In this document: positions 24,671 to 33,232 of the stretch, piece after piece
Position numbering within the stretch: the first letter of the stretch is position 1
Layout: each line of letters opens with the position of its first letter
Assembly: GCA_947441115.1 (NCBI GenBank)
Contig: CANESS010000008.1
Location: 1 to 37,713 of the forward strand
DNA length: 37,713 bases
Direction of reading: 5' to 3'
From: Saprospirales bacterium
GTDB lineage: Bacteria > Bacteroidota > Bacteroidia > Chitinophagales > JADJOU01
The notes under the pieces: generated by a model
Databases searched by the model: none
Told to the model about the DNA's origin: nothing
Seen by the model: the letters and a program-made list of their open reading frames with translations, nothing else
Translations under genes and position numbers: made by a program

Positions 24671-25696
24671 ATGCAAGCCAATTTAGCCTCCTTACGAAGA
24701 TTTATGAAAAATAAACTAGCCCTATTTGGCGGGGGTTTTATTATCATACTGTTCCTACTGAGTCTTATAGGGCATAAGCTGGTGCCCGATATTAGCCCTA
24801 ATGCGAATAATCAAAACTTGAGTCTTCGCTTTAAAAAATCTGGATATACCGCTTATTATTTAGTCGTTCTTTCTAAAGATAATAGTGATTTAGATCAGCT
24901 CATACTTTTAGATAGTTTTTATCATAATCAGAATGGCCTGAACTATAAGAAATATAATTCTTCTGACTGGGAGTTAAGTGTCTTGGATTCAGAAGCGAGT
25001 ATTCGAAAAACAGTGTTTTATCTGGGAGCAGATAGTCTGGGAAGAGACGTATTGAGTAGATTAATACATGGTGCTCGAATATCATTGCAAGTGGGATTCA
25101 TTGCTGTTATTATTTCTCTGCTTATCGGGGTCTTTGTTGGCAGTATAGCGGGCTATTATGGTGGTTGGAGAGATCAGGTAGTCCTGTATTGGTTGAATGT
25201 GTTCTGGGCTATTCCTACTGTGCTATTGGCCATGGTTTTACTTATCAGTTATAAAGGGACGAATGAACATCAAATTTATATTGTATTTCTGGCCGTAGGA
25301 CTCACCATGTGGGTAGATACTGCACGATTGATTCGTGGTCTTTTTCTTCAGTTCAAAGAGAGACAATTCGTAGAAGCCACCAGAGCCTTGGGTTTTTCAG
25401 ATAGTCGTATTATATTTCGCCATATTCTGCCGAATACGCTGCCCTCACTAATCGTGATGACTGCATCTAATTTTGCTTCGGCTATACTTATGGAGTCAGG
25501 ATTGAGTTATCTGGGTCTGGGAGTTCAGCCCCCAGCACCTTCTTGGGGATCTATGTTGAGAGAATACTATAGCTACTTAGGCACTGATGTTTCTTATTTA
25601 GCCATTTTTCCTGGGTTAGCTATCACCCTAGCTGTTTTTTCTTTTTATGCATTGGGTAATGGTTTGCGAGATGCATGGGATATAAAAGGAGCTTAA
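24671..25696 (+). CDS. ABC transporter permease, OppC/DppC type
   Basis: A 341-residue inner-membrane permease of a peptide/nickel-type ABC importer. It has an N-terminal OppC_N helix (KNKLALFGGGFIIILFLLSLIGH, about residues 13-35), a long external region (about 40-115), the conserved LGADSLGRDVLSRLIHGARISLQVG (118-142), the ATPase-contact EAA loop EATRALGFSDSRIIFRHILPN (235-255) and ESGLSYLGLGVQPPAPSWGSML. Start could also be Met12. The partners (OppB-type permease, ATPases, binding protein) are not adjacent: the upstream gene is divergent and the downstream gene convergent. The substrate cannot be told. Confidence 0.92.
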   Translation: MQANLASLRRFMKNKLALFGGGFIIILFLLSLIGHKLVPDISPNANNQNLSLRFKKSGYTAYYLVVLSKDNSDLDQLILLDSFYHNQNGLNYKKYNSSDWELSVLDSEASIRKTVFYLGADSLGRDVLSRLIHGARISLQVGFIAVIISLLIGVFVGSIAGYYGGWRDQVVLYWLNVFWAIPTVLLAMVLLISYKGTNEHQIYIVFLAVGLTMWVDTARLIRGLFLQFKERQFVEATRALGFSDSRIIFRHILPNTLPSLIVMTASNFASAILMESGLSYLGLGVQPPAPSWGSMLREYYSYLGTDVSYLAIFPGLAITLAVFSFYALGNGLRDAWDIKGA

Positions 25697-25752
25697 TTAA
25701 TTATTCGTCTGAATGGCTTTGCTTAGAATTTAGTTATAAAAATGATTGTTTT

Positions 25753-27690
25753 TTATAATTCTCCCATAAACTCCCAGGCACTTTTATATGTATTATGCGC
25801 ATGGCAATAGTCTAACCATTGGTTATAGAAATTGTCTTGTGACAGCGTAGCGCTATCACCTATGACTATAAGCATTTTTTTAGCACGGGTGAGGGCTACA
25901 TTTATGCGTCTATAGTCTTTCAGAAAACCTATATTCCCCTCGTCATTCGATCGTACTAGGCTGATGCAAATAATATCTCGTTCCTGACCTTGGAATGAAT
26001 CTATGGTAGATATATCAATGTCATAGCTCGTCTTGAGTTGCGAAAATTCTCTATCATAAGATTTCATATAATCCACCTGCTCTCTATAGGGCGCTATGAC
26101 CCCTACGCTGATATGGTCATATTGATATTTCAATTCGAGCAATCTCTGACTGAGATAGTCAAATAAAAGTTTAGTCTCATCTGGATTATAAAGGCTTTCG
26201 GAGTGTTCATTTCTCTTCTCATTAAATCCGCATCCTGCAGTGTCTATAAAAACTAGCGAAGGGTAGCGCATTCCTTGAATTTGAAAATAATGCTCTTCTG
26301 TATTAGCAGCTGCCTTCAGTTTATTTTCATAGAATACTAAATTGCTAAAGCCCATGATTTCTTCTTTCATACGGTACTGTGTATCTAGCAGAAATACCCT
26401 ATTCTTTATCTGAAATCCTATATCCATGAGTGTAGTAGCGAGCCCTTGTCTCTCTGCTTCTCTGCTTTTTATAGTGGGAGGCAGCTGAAAAGGGTCTCCC
26501 GCTAGGATTACTTTTTCGGCCTTAAGTATAGGTATCCAAGTGCCAGGCTCTAAAGCTTGAGATACTTCATCTATCACGAGCGTTTTAAACTTGAGGTCTT
26601 TCAGATAATGCTGCTGACTACCTACTAACGTGGTGCAGATTACCTGCGACTCTTCTAATATTTTTTTTACCAGATAGTCTTCTATCCATCGGATATGTTT
26701 GTGGATTTCTTTCGCCTCATGCAGCAGGAGTCTGCGCTGCTCCCTATCATCTGTCCCGAATTGGCGCTTGTACTTGTTTGCCATTTTTCGATACTCGTCT
26801 GCTTTTTTTCTCAGCTTTTTGATTTCTACCATTTCTAGAGAAGCATCAATTTTAGCATCCAGTGTTTGGGAGAGGACATCTTCATTTACTCGGGAGATGT
26901 TGCCTACACGAAGTACCTTTAGCCCTATTCCAGCTAGCTTCTCTACTAGCAAGTCTGTGGCACTATTGCTAGGAGAGCAGACTAGGATTTGGGATTCTTT
27001 TTTAGTTAATTGATAAATGCCTTCTACCAGCGTAGTGGTTTTTCCTGTACCAGGAGGGCCATGAATGATAAGAAAATCTTCTGTACCTAAGATATTTTCG
27101 ATAGCTAGGATTTGGCTAGGATTTAGGCTTGTATTCTTGGGGATAAAAGAGATGGACTGAATAGGTGTTGTGGTTTTCAATCCATAAAATTTATCTCGCA
27201 ATGCGGCTATAGGATGAGGAGGACTCGCTTTTTCTACTTCAGCCAATGCACGGCGCATTTCTTTATACGATTTTTCATCAAAATCTGTAGCTACTCCTAT
27301 TTTGCCATCCTGATACCAGTCTGGAAAGTAGTCGTCTTCCAATATTATCTTCATCTGATAGCTGGAGATGTAGTAGACGCTTGCTCTGACAGAGTTTGAA
27401 TGAATATTACCATCTAGATTCTGAAAAAAACGAATCATAGAGCCACTTTTAAATTGATGAGGCACCAGTTTATCCTCCGCTATTTCTAACGTAAGAAAGG
27501 GATATTCCCCTACAGTATAGCCAGTTTCATTGATTCTGAGAGGATACCAGACCAGCCCTTTGGCTACAAGCTCCTTAACGGATAGTTTTTTCAGCGTATC
27601 CTCATAGATTGTTTTATCGTGCTGAAACTCTGTTTGGATGGCTTGTTCTAATTTCTCTAATCGTTCTATTCGTGGAGCAGACATATACAT
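25753..27690 (-). CDS. Superfamily 1 DNA/RNA helicase, UPF1/IGHMBP2-like
   Basis: A 645-residue SF1B-type helicase. Walker A is IIHGPPGTGKTTT (about 208-220), motif II VIDEVSQALEPGTW (372-385), motif III LAGDPFQLPPTI (396-407), then LLDTQYRMKEEI, ISTIDSFQGQERDIICISLVRSN and RRINVALTRAKKMLIVIGD (motif VI). An N-terminal beta-barrel-like region (about 40-130) precedes the helicase core, as in UPF1/IGHMBP2 proteins. A charged coiled coil (about 283-345) sits between motifs Ia and II, like the stalk in that group. The bacterial role is unclear; nucleic-acid unwinding 5' to 3' is expected from the family. It converges with the OppC-like gene. Confidence 0.92.
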   Translation of the reverse strand: MYMSAPRIERLEKLEQAIQTEFQHDKTIYEDTLKKLSVKELVAKGLVWYPLRINETGYTVGEYPFLTLEIAEDKLVPHQFKSGSMIRFFQNLDGNIHSNSVRASVYYISSYQMKIILEDDYFPDWYQDGKIGVATDFDEKSYKEMRRALAEVEKASPPHPIAALRDKFYGLKTTTPIQSISFIPKNTSLNPSQILAIENILGTEDFLIIHGPPGTGKTTTLVEGIYQLTKKESQILVCSPSNSATDLLVEKLAGIGLKVLRVGNISRVNEDVLSQTLDAKIDASLEMVEIKKLRKKADEYRKMANKYKRQFGTDDREQRRLLLHEAKEIHKHIRWIEDYLVKKILEESQVICTTLVGSQQHYLKDLKFKTLVIDEVSQALEPGTWIPILKAEKVILAGDPFQLPPTIKSREAERQGLATTLMDIGFQIKNRVFLLDTQYRMKEEIMGFSNLVFYENKLKAAANTEEHYFQIQGMRYPSLVFIDTAGCGFNEKRNEHSESLYNPDETKLLFDYLSQRLLELKYQYDHISVGVIAPYREQVDYMKSYDREFSQLKTSYDIDISTIDSFQGQERDIICISLVRSNDEGNIGFLKDYRRINVALTRAKKMLIVIGDSATLSQDNFYNQWLDYCHAHNTYKSAWEFMGEL

Positions 27691-27901
27691 CGTAAAAATA
27701 GGGTATCTGGAGAAATGGTCTCGAGTAATTTACCTCAGGAGTCTTTCGGCCACGTAATTTCTCACTTTACTACCCCCAAACTCGCCCATTTTGGCACTGT
27801 GAAATTATGGAAAATAGAGGGAACTAGATGCAAACTATAACTATTCATTACTAGAAAATAAGTTCTTTCTATTTTTACCAAATTAAAATTTAAAATCATT
27901 C

Positions 27902-28717
27902 ATGCGGATTGATAATCGTTTTTTGCTCATTCTCCTACTTGCTTTTGTCTACTTCTACGGTTGGCACTTTTTGGCATGGGAATTTGATTATCAAAAACTA
28001 ATCGCTATATTTTTATTTGGATTATTAACCCAAGTGCTTTTTTGCTTGGCTTTTAAGATTCCAGTCAATGCGCTCATAAGCACAGTTATTACCACTATGC
28101 TTATGGGTCTGCTCATTCGCACAGAATTTATCTTTATCTGTGGAATGATCTCCTTTTTTGCGGTAGCTTCGAAATATATTTTCCAGTTTAGAGGTAAGCA
28201 TTTATTCAACCCGGCCAATTTCGGTTTAGTATTTATGATGCTTTTTACTAATCAGGCATTTATAACCAATCATCGTGCAGATCATATATTGATTGGGTTT
28301 TTTGTTTTTGGTAGCTTGGCTATTCTATATCGTACGAATCGTCGAAAATTAGACGTTATTGTAGCTTTTATTTTCTTTAGCTTATTAGCTAGAGGTTTTG
28401 TTTCTAGTATTGCTATGGATTCAGCCCTGCTTTATGCGCAGGAGGTATGGTATCTTATTTATGTCTTTTTACTTATTGCAGATCCTCTTTCAAGTCCAGA
28501 TAGCCGAATAGGTCGCATGTTTTGGGTATTTATTATCGTACTGAGCACTCAGATTTTTGTCTATGGGTTTAGGGTTCAATATGGTCATTTTTATGCCTTG
28601 GCTGTTGCGGGTCTATTTATGCCTCTTATCGATTATGTATGTAAAAAGGAGGCAGTTTTTTCATGGGATTCTGTCTATAAAAGAGAACTTCATTCCAATG
28701 CAGTATTGCCTAGTTGA
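27902..28717 (+). CDS. RnfD/NqrB-like membrane protein, orphan
   Basis: A 271-residue protein with about eight to nine membrane helices. FQFRGKHLFNPANFGLV (about 95-110) and LLIADPLSSPDSRIGRMF (about 190-207) match the pattern RGKHxFNPxN ... DPxTxPxxRxGR of the NqrB/RnfD family, which carry flavin and take part in ion-pumping NADH:quinone or ferredoxin:NAD oxidoreductases. Here none of the other five nqr/rnf genes is present and the C terminus is short, so it may do a different job. I do not see the SGAT-type flavin attachment motif. It sits alone between the divergent helicase gene and the convergent sugar-kinase-like gene. Confidence 0.75.
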   Translation: MRIDNRFLLILLLAFVYFYGWHFLAWEFDYQKLIAIFLFGLLTQVLFCLAFKIPVNALISTVITTMLMGLLIRTEFIFICGMISFFAVASKYIFQFRGKHLFNPANFGLVFMMLFTNQAFITNHRADHILIGFFVFGSLAILYRTNRRKLDVIVAFIFFSLLARGFVSSIAMDSALLYAQEVWYLIYVFLLIADPLSSPDSRIGRMFWVFIIVLSTQIFVYGFRVQYGHFYALAVAGLFMPLIDYVCKKEAVFSWDSVYKRELHSNAVLPS

Positions 28718-28744
28718 TTTTCTTTGCCAAAATTTATATCGTAC

Positions 28745-29581
28745 TTAGGAGGTATAGAATGCAACCAGCGCATCTATTGGACTCTTATCCACCTTATAAA
28801 TAGAAAGATCGTGGGATTTCAGTGCGGTAAACAGTTCTTCCTGAAAAACGGCGGCTATTGATCCTACAAATCCTATTGGATATTGTTTAGCTTCGGGGTA
28901 GCAAGCTATGTGATATTGCACAAATTCATTCAGCCCTCTATTCAATAATTCCTGAATAAATCCATTCTGTCTATACTCACTAGCTATTGGGGCAAAACTA
29001 GCGAGATATCGATTCGGAAGAGGCTGCTTATACACGGCTTCAAAGATATCTTCCTTATCTAGTCGATAGGTTTCCCAGATATAATTTTGTATTTCAGGAG
29101 GCAACGTTTTATAGATATAGTGTTTCAATAATTCTTTCCCTAGATAGGCTCCAGAAGCCTCATCGCCCAGCACATAGCCTAGGGCAGGTGTATTTTGGGT
29201 TATTCGCTTTCCATCATAGACGCAGCTATTAGATCCCGTACCTATTATACAGGCTATCCCGCTCTCTTTTCCAAAAAGTGCTATGCAGGCGGCCAGCATA
29301 TCATGATCTACTATGATTTCTTTCGCTTCGGTGAAGAAACCTTGAAATATTGTTTTTAAAAAATTATTTCTGTCGGCGTGAGAGCAGCCAGAACCATAAA
29401 AAATGATTTTCGTTATTTCCTTTTTATAGTGGACTAATTCGGAGTTATTCAATTCCTCTAGAACAAAAGCCTCCGAAGCAAAGAAGGGATTAATTCCTTT
29501 GGTCTCTGCAGCTATGAACGTTTCCTTATCTACTATTCTCCACTGCGTCTTAGAGCTACCGCTTTCTGCTATGAGTAACAT
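28745..29581 (-). CDS. N-acetylglucosamine kinase-like protein (BadF/BadG/BcrA ATPase family)
   Basis: A 278-residue ASKHA-fold kinase-like protein. Phosphate-1 is LIAESGSSKTQW (residues 3-14), with DHDMLAACIALFG (about 92-104) containing a probable catalytic aspartate, the phosphate-2 region IIGTGSNSCVYDG (112-124) and LGDEASGAYLGKELL (138-152). These match the eukaryotic-type GlcNAc kinase group that is common in Bacteroidota. It likely phosphorylates an amino sugar, possibly recovered from peptidoglycan, using ATP in the cytosol; the exact sugar is inferred. It stands alone, facing the RnfD-like gene tail to tail. Confidence 0.9.
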   Translation of the reverse strand: MLLIAESGSSKTQWRIVDKETFIAAETKGINPFFASEAFVLEELNNSELVHYKKEITKIIFYGSGCSHADRNNFLKTIFQGFFTEAKEIIVDHDMLAACIALFGKESGIACIIGTGSNSCVYDGKRITQNTPALGYVLGDEASGAYLGKELLKHYIYKTLPPEIQNYIWETYRLDKEDIFEAVYKQPLPNRYLASFAPIASEYRQNGFIQELLNRGLNEFVQYHIACYPEAKQYPIGFVGSIAAVFQEELFTALKSHDLSIYKVDKSPIDALVAFYTS

Positions 29582-29702
29582 AGGTTATTTTTAAACGGAA
29601 AGATAGTGAAAATTGTAAAAAGAGAATGTTGTTTTTATATCAAGTAGGTTATACGATTACTCACGAGGTATAAAATATTACTAATGTATGGTAAATCTCC
29701 CT

Positions 29703-29710
29703 TAGTTTTG
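29703..29710 (+). promoter_or_regulatory. Bacteroidota -7 box very close to the start of the 155-residue membrane protein
   Basis: TAGTTTTG matches TAnnTTTG and ends only 4 bases before the ATG at 29715. With the usual offset, transcription would begin at or just after this ATG, implying a leaderless message or a start at the next in-frame ATG (29751). Confidence 0.5.
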
Positions 29711-29714
29711 TACT

Positions 29715-30182
29715 ATGACTAAACAAATAATAAGAGAAATCATAGTATGGATGGTAAGTGTGCTGATAGCTTGGGTCGTTTGGTATCCTATCCATCATAT
29801 GATACCATTTCGTTTTTTACCATTGGGGATGTTCTCGTTTGTTTTATTGATACAGCTAGCTCGATGGTTCGTTTTTTATGATCAGGTCATTATTTTTAAG
29901 CCTACCTATTTACGCCTTTTCATTCTCTGTGCCTTATTTTTAGTAGGGTTTATCATCTGGTCTGAAGGGCAGAAAATAGTGGCCTTAGTCGAGAATATGG
30001 AACTCAAAGATATCATGCCAGAAAATGCGACACCTGTATTCCTGAGCTTTGAGGAGATGTATGATCTATTTAGTTATCTTAGAAATTTGCTCATTATTAG
30101 CAATTTCGGTACGCCAGGTGTAGCCGCGCTCTTGATGCTAAAAATCATGTACAGGTCTCTGGGTATGGGGAGGAGGAAATAG
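29715..30182 (+). CDS. Small polytopic membrane protein of unknown function
   Basis: A 155-residue protein with three or four membrane helices (about 8-25, 33-51, 66-83 and a weaker one at 121-145), linked by a short acidic loop (ENMELKDIMPENA) and ending in a basic tail (YRSLGMGRRK), so the C terminus is probably cytosolic. No family recognised. The start at 29715 is uncertain: the promoter box is nearly touching it, and Met13 (29751, giving MVSVLIAWVVWYPIHH) is a reasonable alternative. It is a single-gene unit between two convergent or divergent neighbours, ending 9 bases from the polyprenyl synthase gene. Confidence 0.7.
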   Translation: MTKQIIREIIVWMVSVLIAWVVWYPIHHMIPFRFLPLGMFSFVLLIQLARWFVFYDQVIIFKPTYLRLFILCALFLVGFIIWSEGQKIVALVENMELKDIMPENATPVFLSFEEMYDLFSYLRNLLIISNFGTPGVAALLMLKIMYRSLGMGRRK

Positions 30183-30191
30183 AATTCGGTA

Positions 30192-31160
30192 TTATTTTTT
30201 TCTATAAACGGTAAAATCTATTAATGCTATAAACGCTTGTCTGTAGATAGTGTCTTCAAATTGATTTAAAAGTGCTTTAGCCTCGCTAGCATAGGCGAGC
30301 ATAAGCTCCTCGGCATATTGCAGTCCACCATTTTTTTCTATTATGCTGATAATATTTTGAATCGAAGAGGCTTTTTTGTTCCTAAATCGAATCAAGAACA
30401 TGAGCTTGGTTTTAGCCATCCATGATAGCTTTTTAAATGTATAAATAAGGGGAAGAGTCATTTTTTGGTCCTTGATATCGATAGCAAGGGGCTTGCCTAT
30501 TTCATCTTTCCCCAGATCTAGTAGGTCATCTTTTATCTGAAATGCCATTCCTATTTTGTAGCCTATATCTGCGAGCAGTTGATTTTTAGAAGTATCTGTA
30601 GATACAGAATGCGAACCAGCTAGGCAAGCAGTTTTAATGAGAGAGGCTGTCTTTTTAGAGATTATCTCATAATAGACCTCTTCGTTAATATCGAGCTTCA
30701 TCGCTTTCTCTATCTGTAATAGTTCGCCTTCGCTCATTTCCTTCACGGCATTAGACATGATTTGCAGGAGCTCATATTGATTATTCTCAAGTGAGATGAG
30801 GAGTCCTCGGGATAGCATGAAATCTCCTAGTAAGACTGCAGCTTTGTTTTTCCATTTGGCATTGATAGAGAGAAATCCTCGGCGAGTTTCTGCTTCATCT
30901 ACCACATCGTCATGCACTAGAGTGGCGGTATGAAGGAGTTCTATCATAGTAGCGGCTACGATAGTGGCGTCATTAGAGGGAGCTTGAAGTCTGGCAGATA
31001 AGAAAACGAGCATGGGTCGCAGTTGTTTCCCTTTTGTTTTGAGGAGATAATCCGTTATGAGATTGAGCAGCGGAATATCACTTTTGAGCTCGCGCTTCAT
31101 TCGGGCATGCAGTGCATGAAGATCATCTTTTATTAGTTCATTGATTGCTTCGAAATTCAT
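30192..31160 (-). CDS. Polyprenyl diphosphate synthase (octaprenyl/solanesyl type)
   Basis: Elongates farnesyl diphosphate with isopentenyl units to make the side chain of menaquinone, in the cytosol. Starting at ATG 31160 the protein is 322 residues and begins MNFEAINELIKDDLHALHARMK, the usual family N terminus. The first aspartate-rich motif is LVHDDVVDEAETRRG (Asp84, Asp85, Asp88), the second FQIKDDLLDLGKDEIGKP (Asp211, Asp212, Asp215). GKQLRPMLV and KTASLIKTACLAGS are also typical. The reading frame is open for 52 codons further upstream, but that part lies inside the PAP2 gene and looks like no protein. The true ATG overlaps the PAP2 stop by four bases (ATGA). Chain length cannot be read with certainty. 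Confidence 0.92.
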   Translation of the reverse strand: MNFEAINELIKDDLHALHARMKRELKSDIPLLNLITDYLLKTKGKQLRPMLVFLSARLQAPSNDATIVAATMIELLHTATLVHDDVVDEAETRRGFLSINAKWKNKAAVLLGDFMLSRGLLISLENNQYELLQIMSNAVKEMSEGELLQIEKAMKLDINEEVYYEIISKKTASLIKTACLAGSHSVSTDTSKNQLLADIGYKIGMAFQIKDDLLDLGKDEIGKPLAIDIKDQKMTLPLIYTFKKLSWMAKTKLMFLIRFRNKKASSIQNIISIIEKNGGLQYAEELMLAYASEAKALLNQFEDTIYRQAFIALIDFTVYRKK

Positions 31161-31759
31161 ATCTTTGTGAGCCCTCTTTCGTAAATAAACACGGATAATA
31201 TTCCTGCAATAATACCTATTATACTTCCAATAAAAACATCTTCTTTGAAATGACACATCAGATAGATTCGAGAGAGTCCTACGAGAATAGAGAGTGAGAA
31301 TAAGATAATTTGCCATTTTTTATTCAGATCAAAATAGAAGAGGACAAAGGTCATACAAAAAAAGGCAGTAAAGGTGTGTCCAGATGGCATACTTTGCGCG
31401 TACAGTGACGTAAAGTCGGGTATGGGGGTGATTTCTCCCTGTTTGAAATAAGATAAAGGACGAGGATAGTCCAAAGCCTTCTTTAAGGATAGCATCGTTA
31501 TATCCAATGGCACAAAGGCCAGTAATGCGCTGAAGAAAGCCCTGCGATTCGTTATAAGTAAAAAGATACCGATGATTACGAGACTTATCCATTCTCCGAG
31601 GTAGGTCGCTAGCTTGAAGAACTCTGTGAGATAGGTCTGCCGATGGTAGCAGAAATAGAGCGATTCAAATCCCTTATCTGTAGCTAGAATAAAGCCCTGC
31701 ATGATGATACAGTATAGGCTGACTAGGATAAAAAAAAACTTTCTATTTGGAGTTAACAT
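31157..31759 (-). CDS. PAP2-family membrane phosphatase
   Basis: A 200-residue protein with about six helices and the full three-part phosphatase signature: KKALDYPRP (C1, residues 93-101), MPSGHTF (C2, His128) and SRIYLMCHFKEDV (C3, Arg164, His170, Asp174). Members remove phosphate from lipid phosphates or diphosphates. It overlaps the LptF/G-type gene by 17 bases and the polyprenyl diphosphate synthase by 4. That context suggests a lipid-carrier substrate such as undecaprenyl diphosphate or a lipid A phosphate, with the active site facing the periplasm; this is an inference. Confidence 0.92.
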   Translation of the reverse strand: MLTPNRKFFFILVSLYCIIMQGFILATDKGFESLYFCYHRQTYLTEFFKLATYLGEWISLVIIGIFLLITNRRAFFSALLAFVPLDITMLSLKKALDYPRPLSYFKQGEITPIPDFTSLYAQSMPSGHTFTAFFCMTFVLFYFDLNKKWQIILFSLSILVGLSRIYLMCHFKEDVFIGSIIGIIAGILSVFIYERGLTKI

Positions 31760-33188
31760 GTTTTTTAGAAAATTTTTCTATTACCCAGTTAGCAAATCCT
31801 TCGACATTCATAACCTGGCTATCATTCATGGCTTTGTAAGTGAGAAATATACCGAAAGGAAGAAATACAATCGTGCTAAACCACATGCCTAAAAAGGGGG
31901 TTGTCTTTTCCTGTTGAGCAAATTCGCCCGCTATCTTGGTCAGCATATAATAAATGATAAATAGAATAATGGAGATAAACATGGGTAGCCCTATTCCTCC
32001 TTTTTTGATAATAGCTCCTAGAGGCGCTCCTACAAAGAAAAGTACCAAACAAGAGATAGCAAGGGTGAATTTCCGATGCCACTCTACTTGCAATAGTTGA
32101 CGGTTGGAGCGGATGTACCCGTAGTCTGAATTGTGTGTAAACAAACTATTTTTTACTTGACGTATTTTATTGCTAAGGATGACTTTAAAGCGCGCATTTT
32201 CATCTGCATTTAATCGGACTAGACTTTCTTTAAGACAAATGGTATTTTTAGCACTCCTGGCTAATAAAAAGACAGGATTCTGCTTAATAAACTGGCTGTC
32301 AAAACCGAGTCCTTTCGATTTTAACTGTATTTTAAGAGAATCTATGGAATAATTTAGCTGTGAAATATTCATTGAAAATCGAGCTTCATCTGGGTTTTTA
32401 TTAAAGTTTTCTGCGAGCTTGAATTGGGTCAGATCGAATCGTTTGTCATAGTTAGAAAATTTCCATACATAGTGCGAGTATTTGACATCGTCAAATGAAT
32501 TACTGGCAACTTCTTTGTACATAGCGCCTGTATCCATTCTAAAAATTAACACCTTTCCATTATCACTTTGTATCATTCTGGCAGAGCGAGCCATCAGAAG
32601 GCTTTGGTTTCCATTTCCCTTGGTATGATCATATATCTTCAGGTCATAGAGCGTACCTGTTTTTTCATCTTTACTATCTATGAGTATGCTCATGCCCCCG
32701 ATTCCATTATAAAACTGTTTAGGCTTGATAAGCAACGTGGGTTTCAGATTGCGGATATCTCCCAGCATAGTAAGAGCTACTGCTTTGGTTTTAGTGAAAA
32801 TATAATTAGAGTAATAAAAAGCAAACAAGGAGACAAACATTGAAAATATGATCGTACTCTTGAAAAATCGGAATAGAGAAATACCACTGGACTTGGCCGA
32901 GGTGAGTTCTGAATTCTCCCCAAATTTACCCATAGTCATGATACTGCTAAGGAGTATAGCTAGCGGCAGCGCACTGGGTATTAGGGTAGAGGAGGTGTAC
33001 CAGATAAATCGCAATAAATTCTCCGTATCGATGCCCTTACCTATGAGGTCGTCAATATAGACCCATAAAAATTGCATGATGAGTACAAACCATGCTAATA
33101 AAAACGTGATAATAAACGGACCGACATATTGCTTTAATACATACCAGTCCAGTTTTTTAAACGTGAAAAAATTGATTAGTTTATTCAA
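31743..33188 (-). CDS. LptF/LptG-family lipopolysaccharide export permease (YjgP/YjgQ)
   Basis: A 481-residue permease of the LptB2FG exporter that extracts LPS from the inner membrane. It begins LDWYVLKQYVGPFIITFLLAWFVLIMQFLW (helix 1) and contains LPLAILLSSIMTMGKFGENSELTSAKSSGISLFR (helix 2-3 with the coupling helix contacting LptB), a periplasmic beta-jellyroll (about 145-340, for example GIGGMSILIDSKDEKTGTLYDLKIYDHTKG) and three C-terminal helices (FTLAISCLVLFFVGAPLGAIIKKGGIGLP). The last is a strong family match. The Bacteroidota group does not split clearly into LptF and LptG by sequence alone, so no symbol is given. First gene of an overlapping three-gene unit. Confidence 0.93.
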   Translation of the reverse strand: MNKLINFFTFKKLDWYVLKQYVGPFIITFLLAWFVLIMQFLWVYIDDLIGKGIDTENLLRFIWYTSSTLIPSALPLAILLSSIMTMGKFGENSELTSAKSSGISLFRFFKSTIIFSMFVSLFAFYYSNYIFTKTKAVALTMLGDIRNLKPTLLIKPKQFYNGIGGMSILIDSKDEKTGTLYDLKIYDHTKGNGNQSLLMARSARMIQSDNGKVLIFRMDTGAMYKEVASNSFDDVKYSHYVWKFSNYDKRFDLTQFKLAENFNKNPDEARFSMNISQLNYSIDSLKIQLKSKGLGFDSQFIKQNPVFLLARSAKNTICLKESLVRLNADENARFKVILSNKIRQVKNSLFTHNSDYGYIRSNRQLLQVEWHRKFTLAISCLVLFFVGAPLGAIIKKGGIGLPMFISIILFIIYYMLTKIAGEFAQQEKTTPFLGMWFSTIVFLPFGIFLTYKAMNDSQVMNVEGFANWVIEKFSKKHVNSK

Positions 33189-33232
33189 TCAGAGTATCTA
33201 TTATGAGATAGAAGGTAAATAGCTTTATCTAC

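Noticed and set aside
31161-31316. 52-codon N-terminal extension of the polyprenyl diphosphate synthase
   Set aside because: It lies within the PAP2 gene, has a composition unlike a protein N terminus, and the ATG at 31160 gives the usual start with an ATGA overlap.
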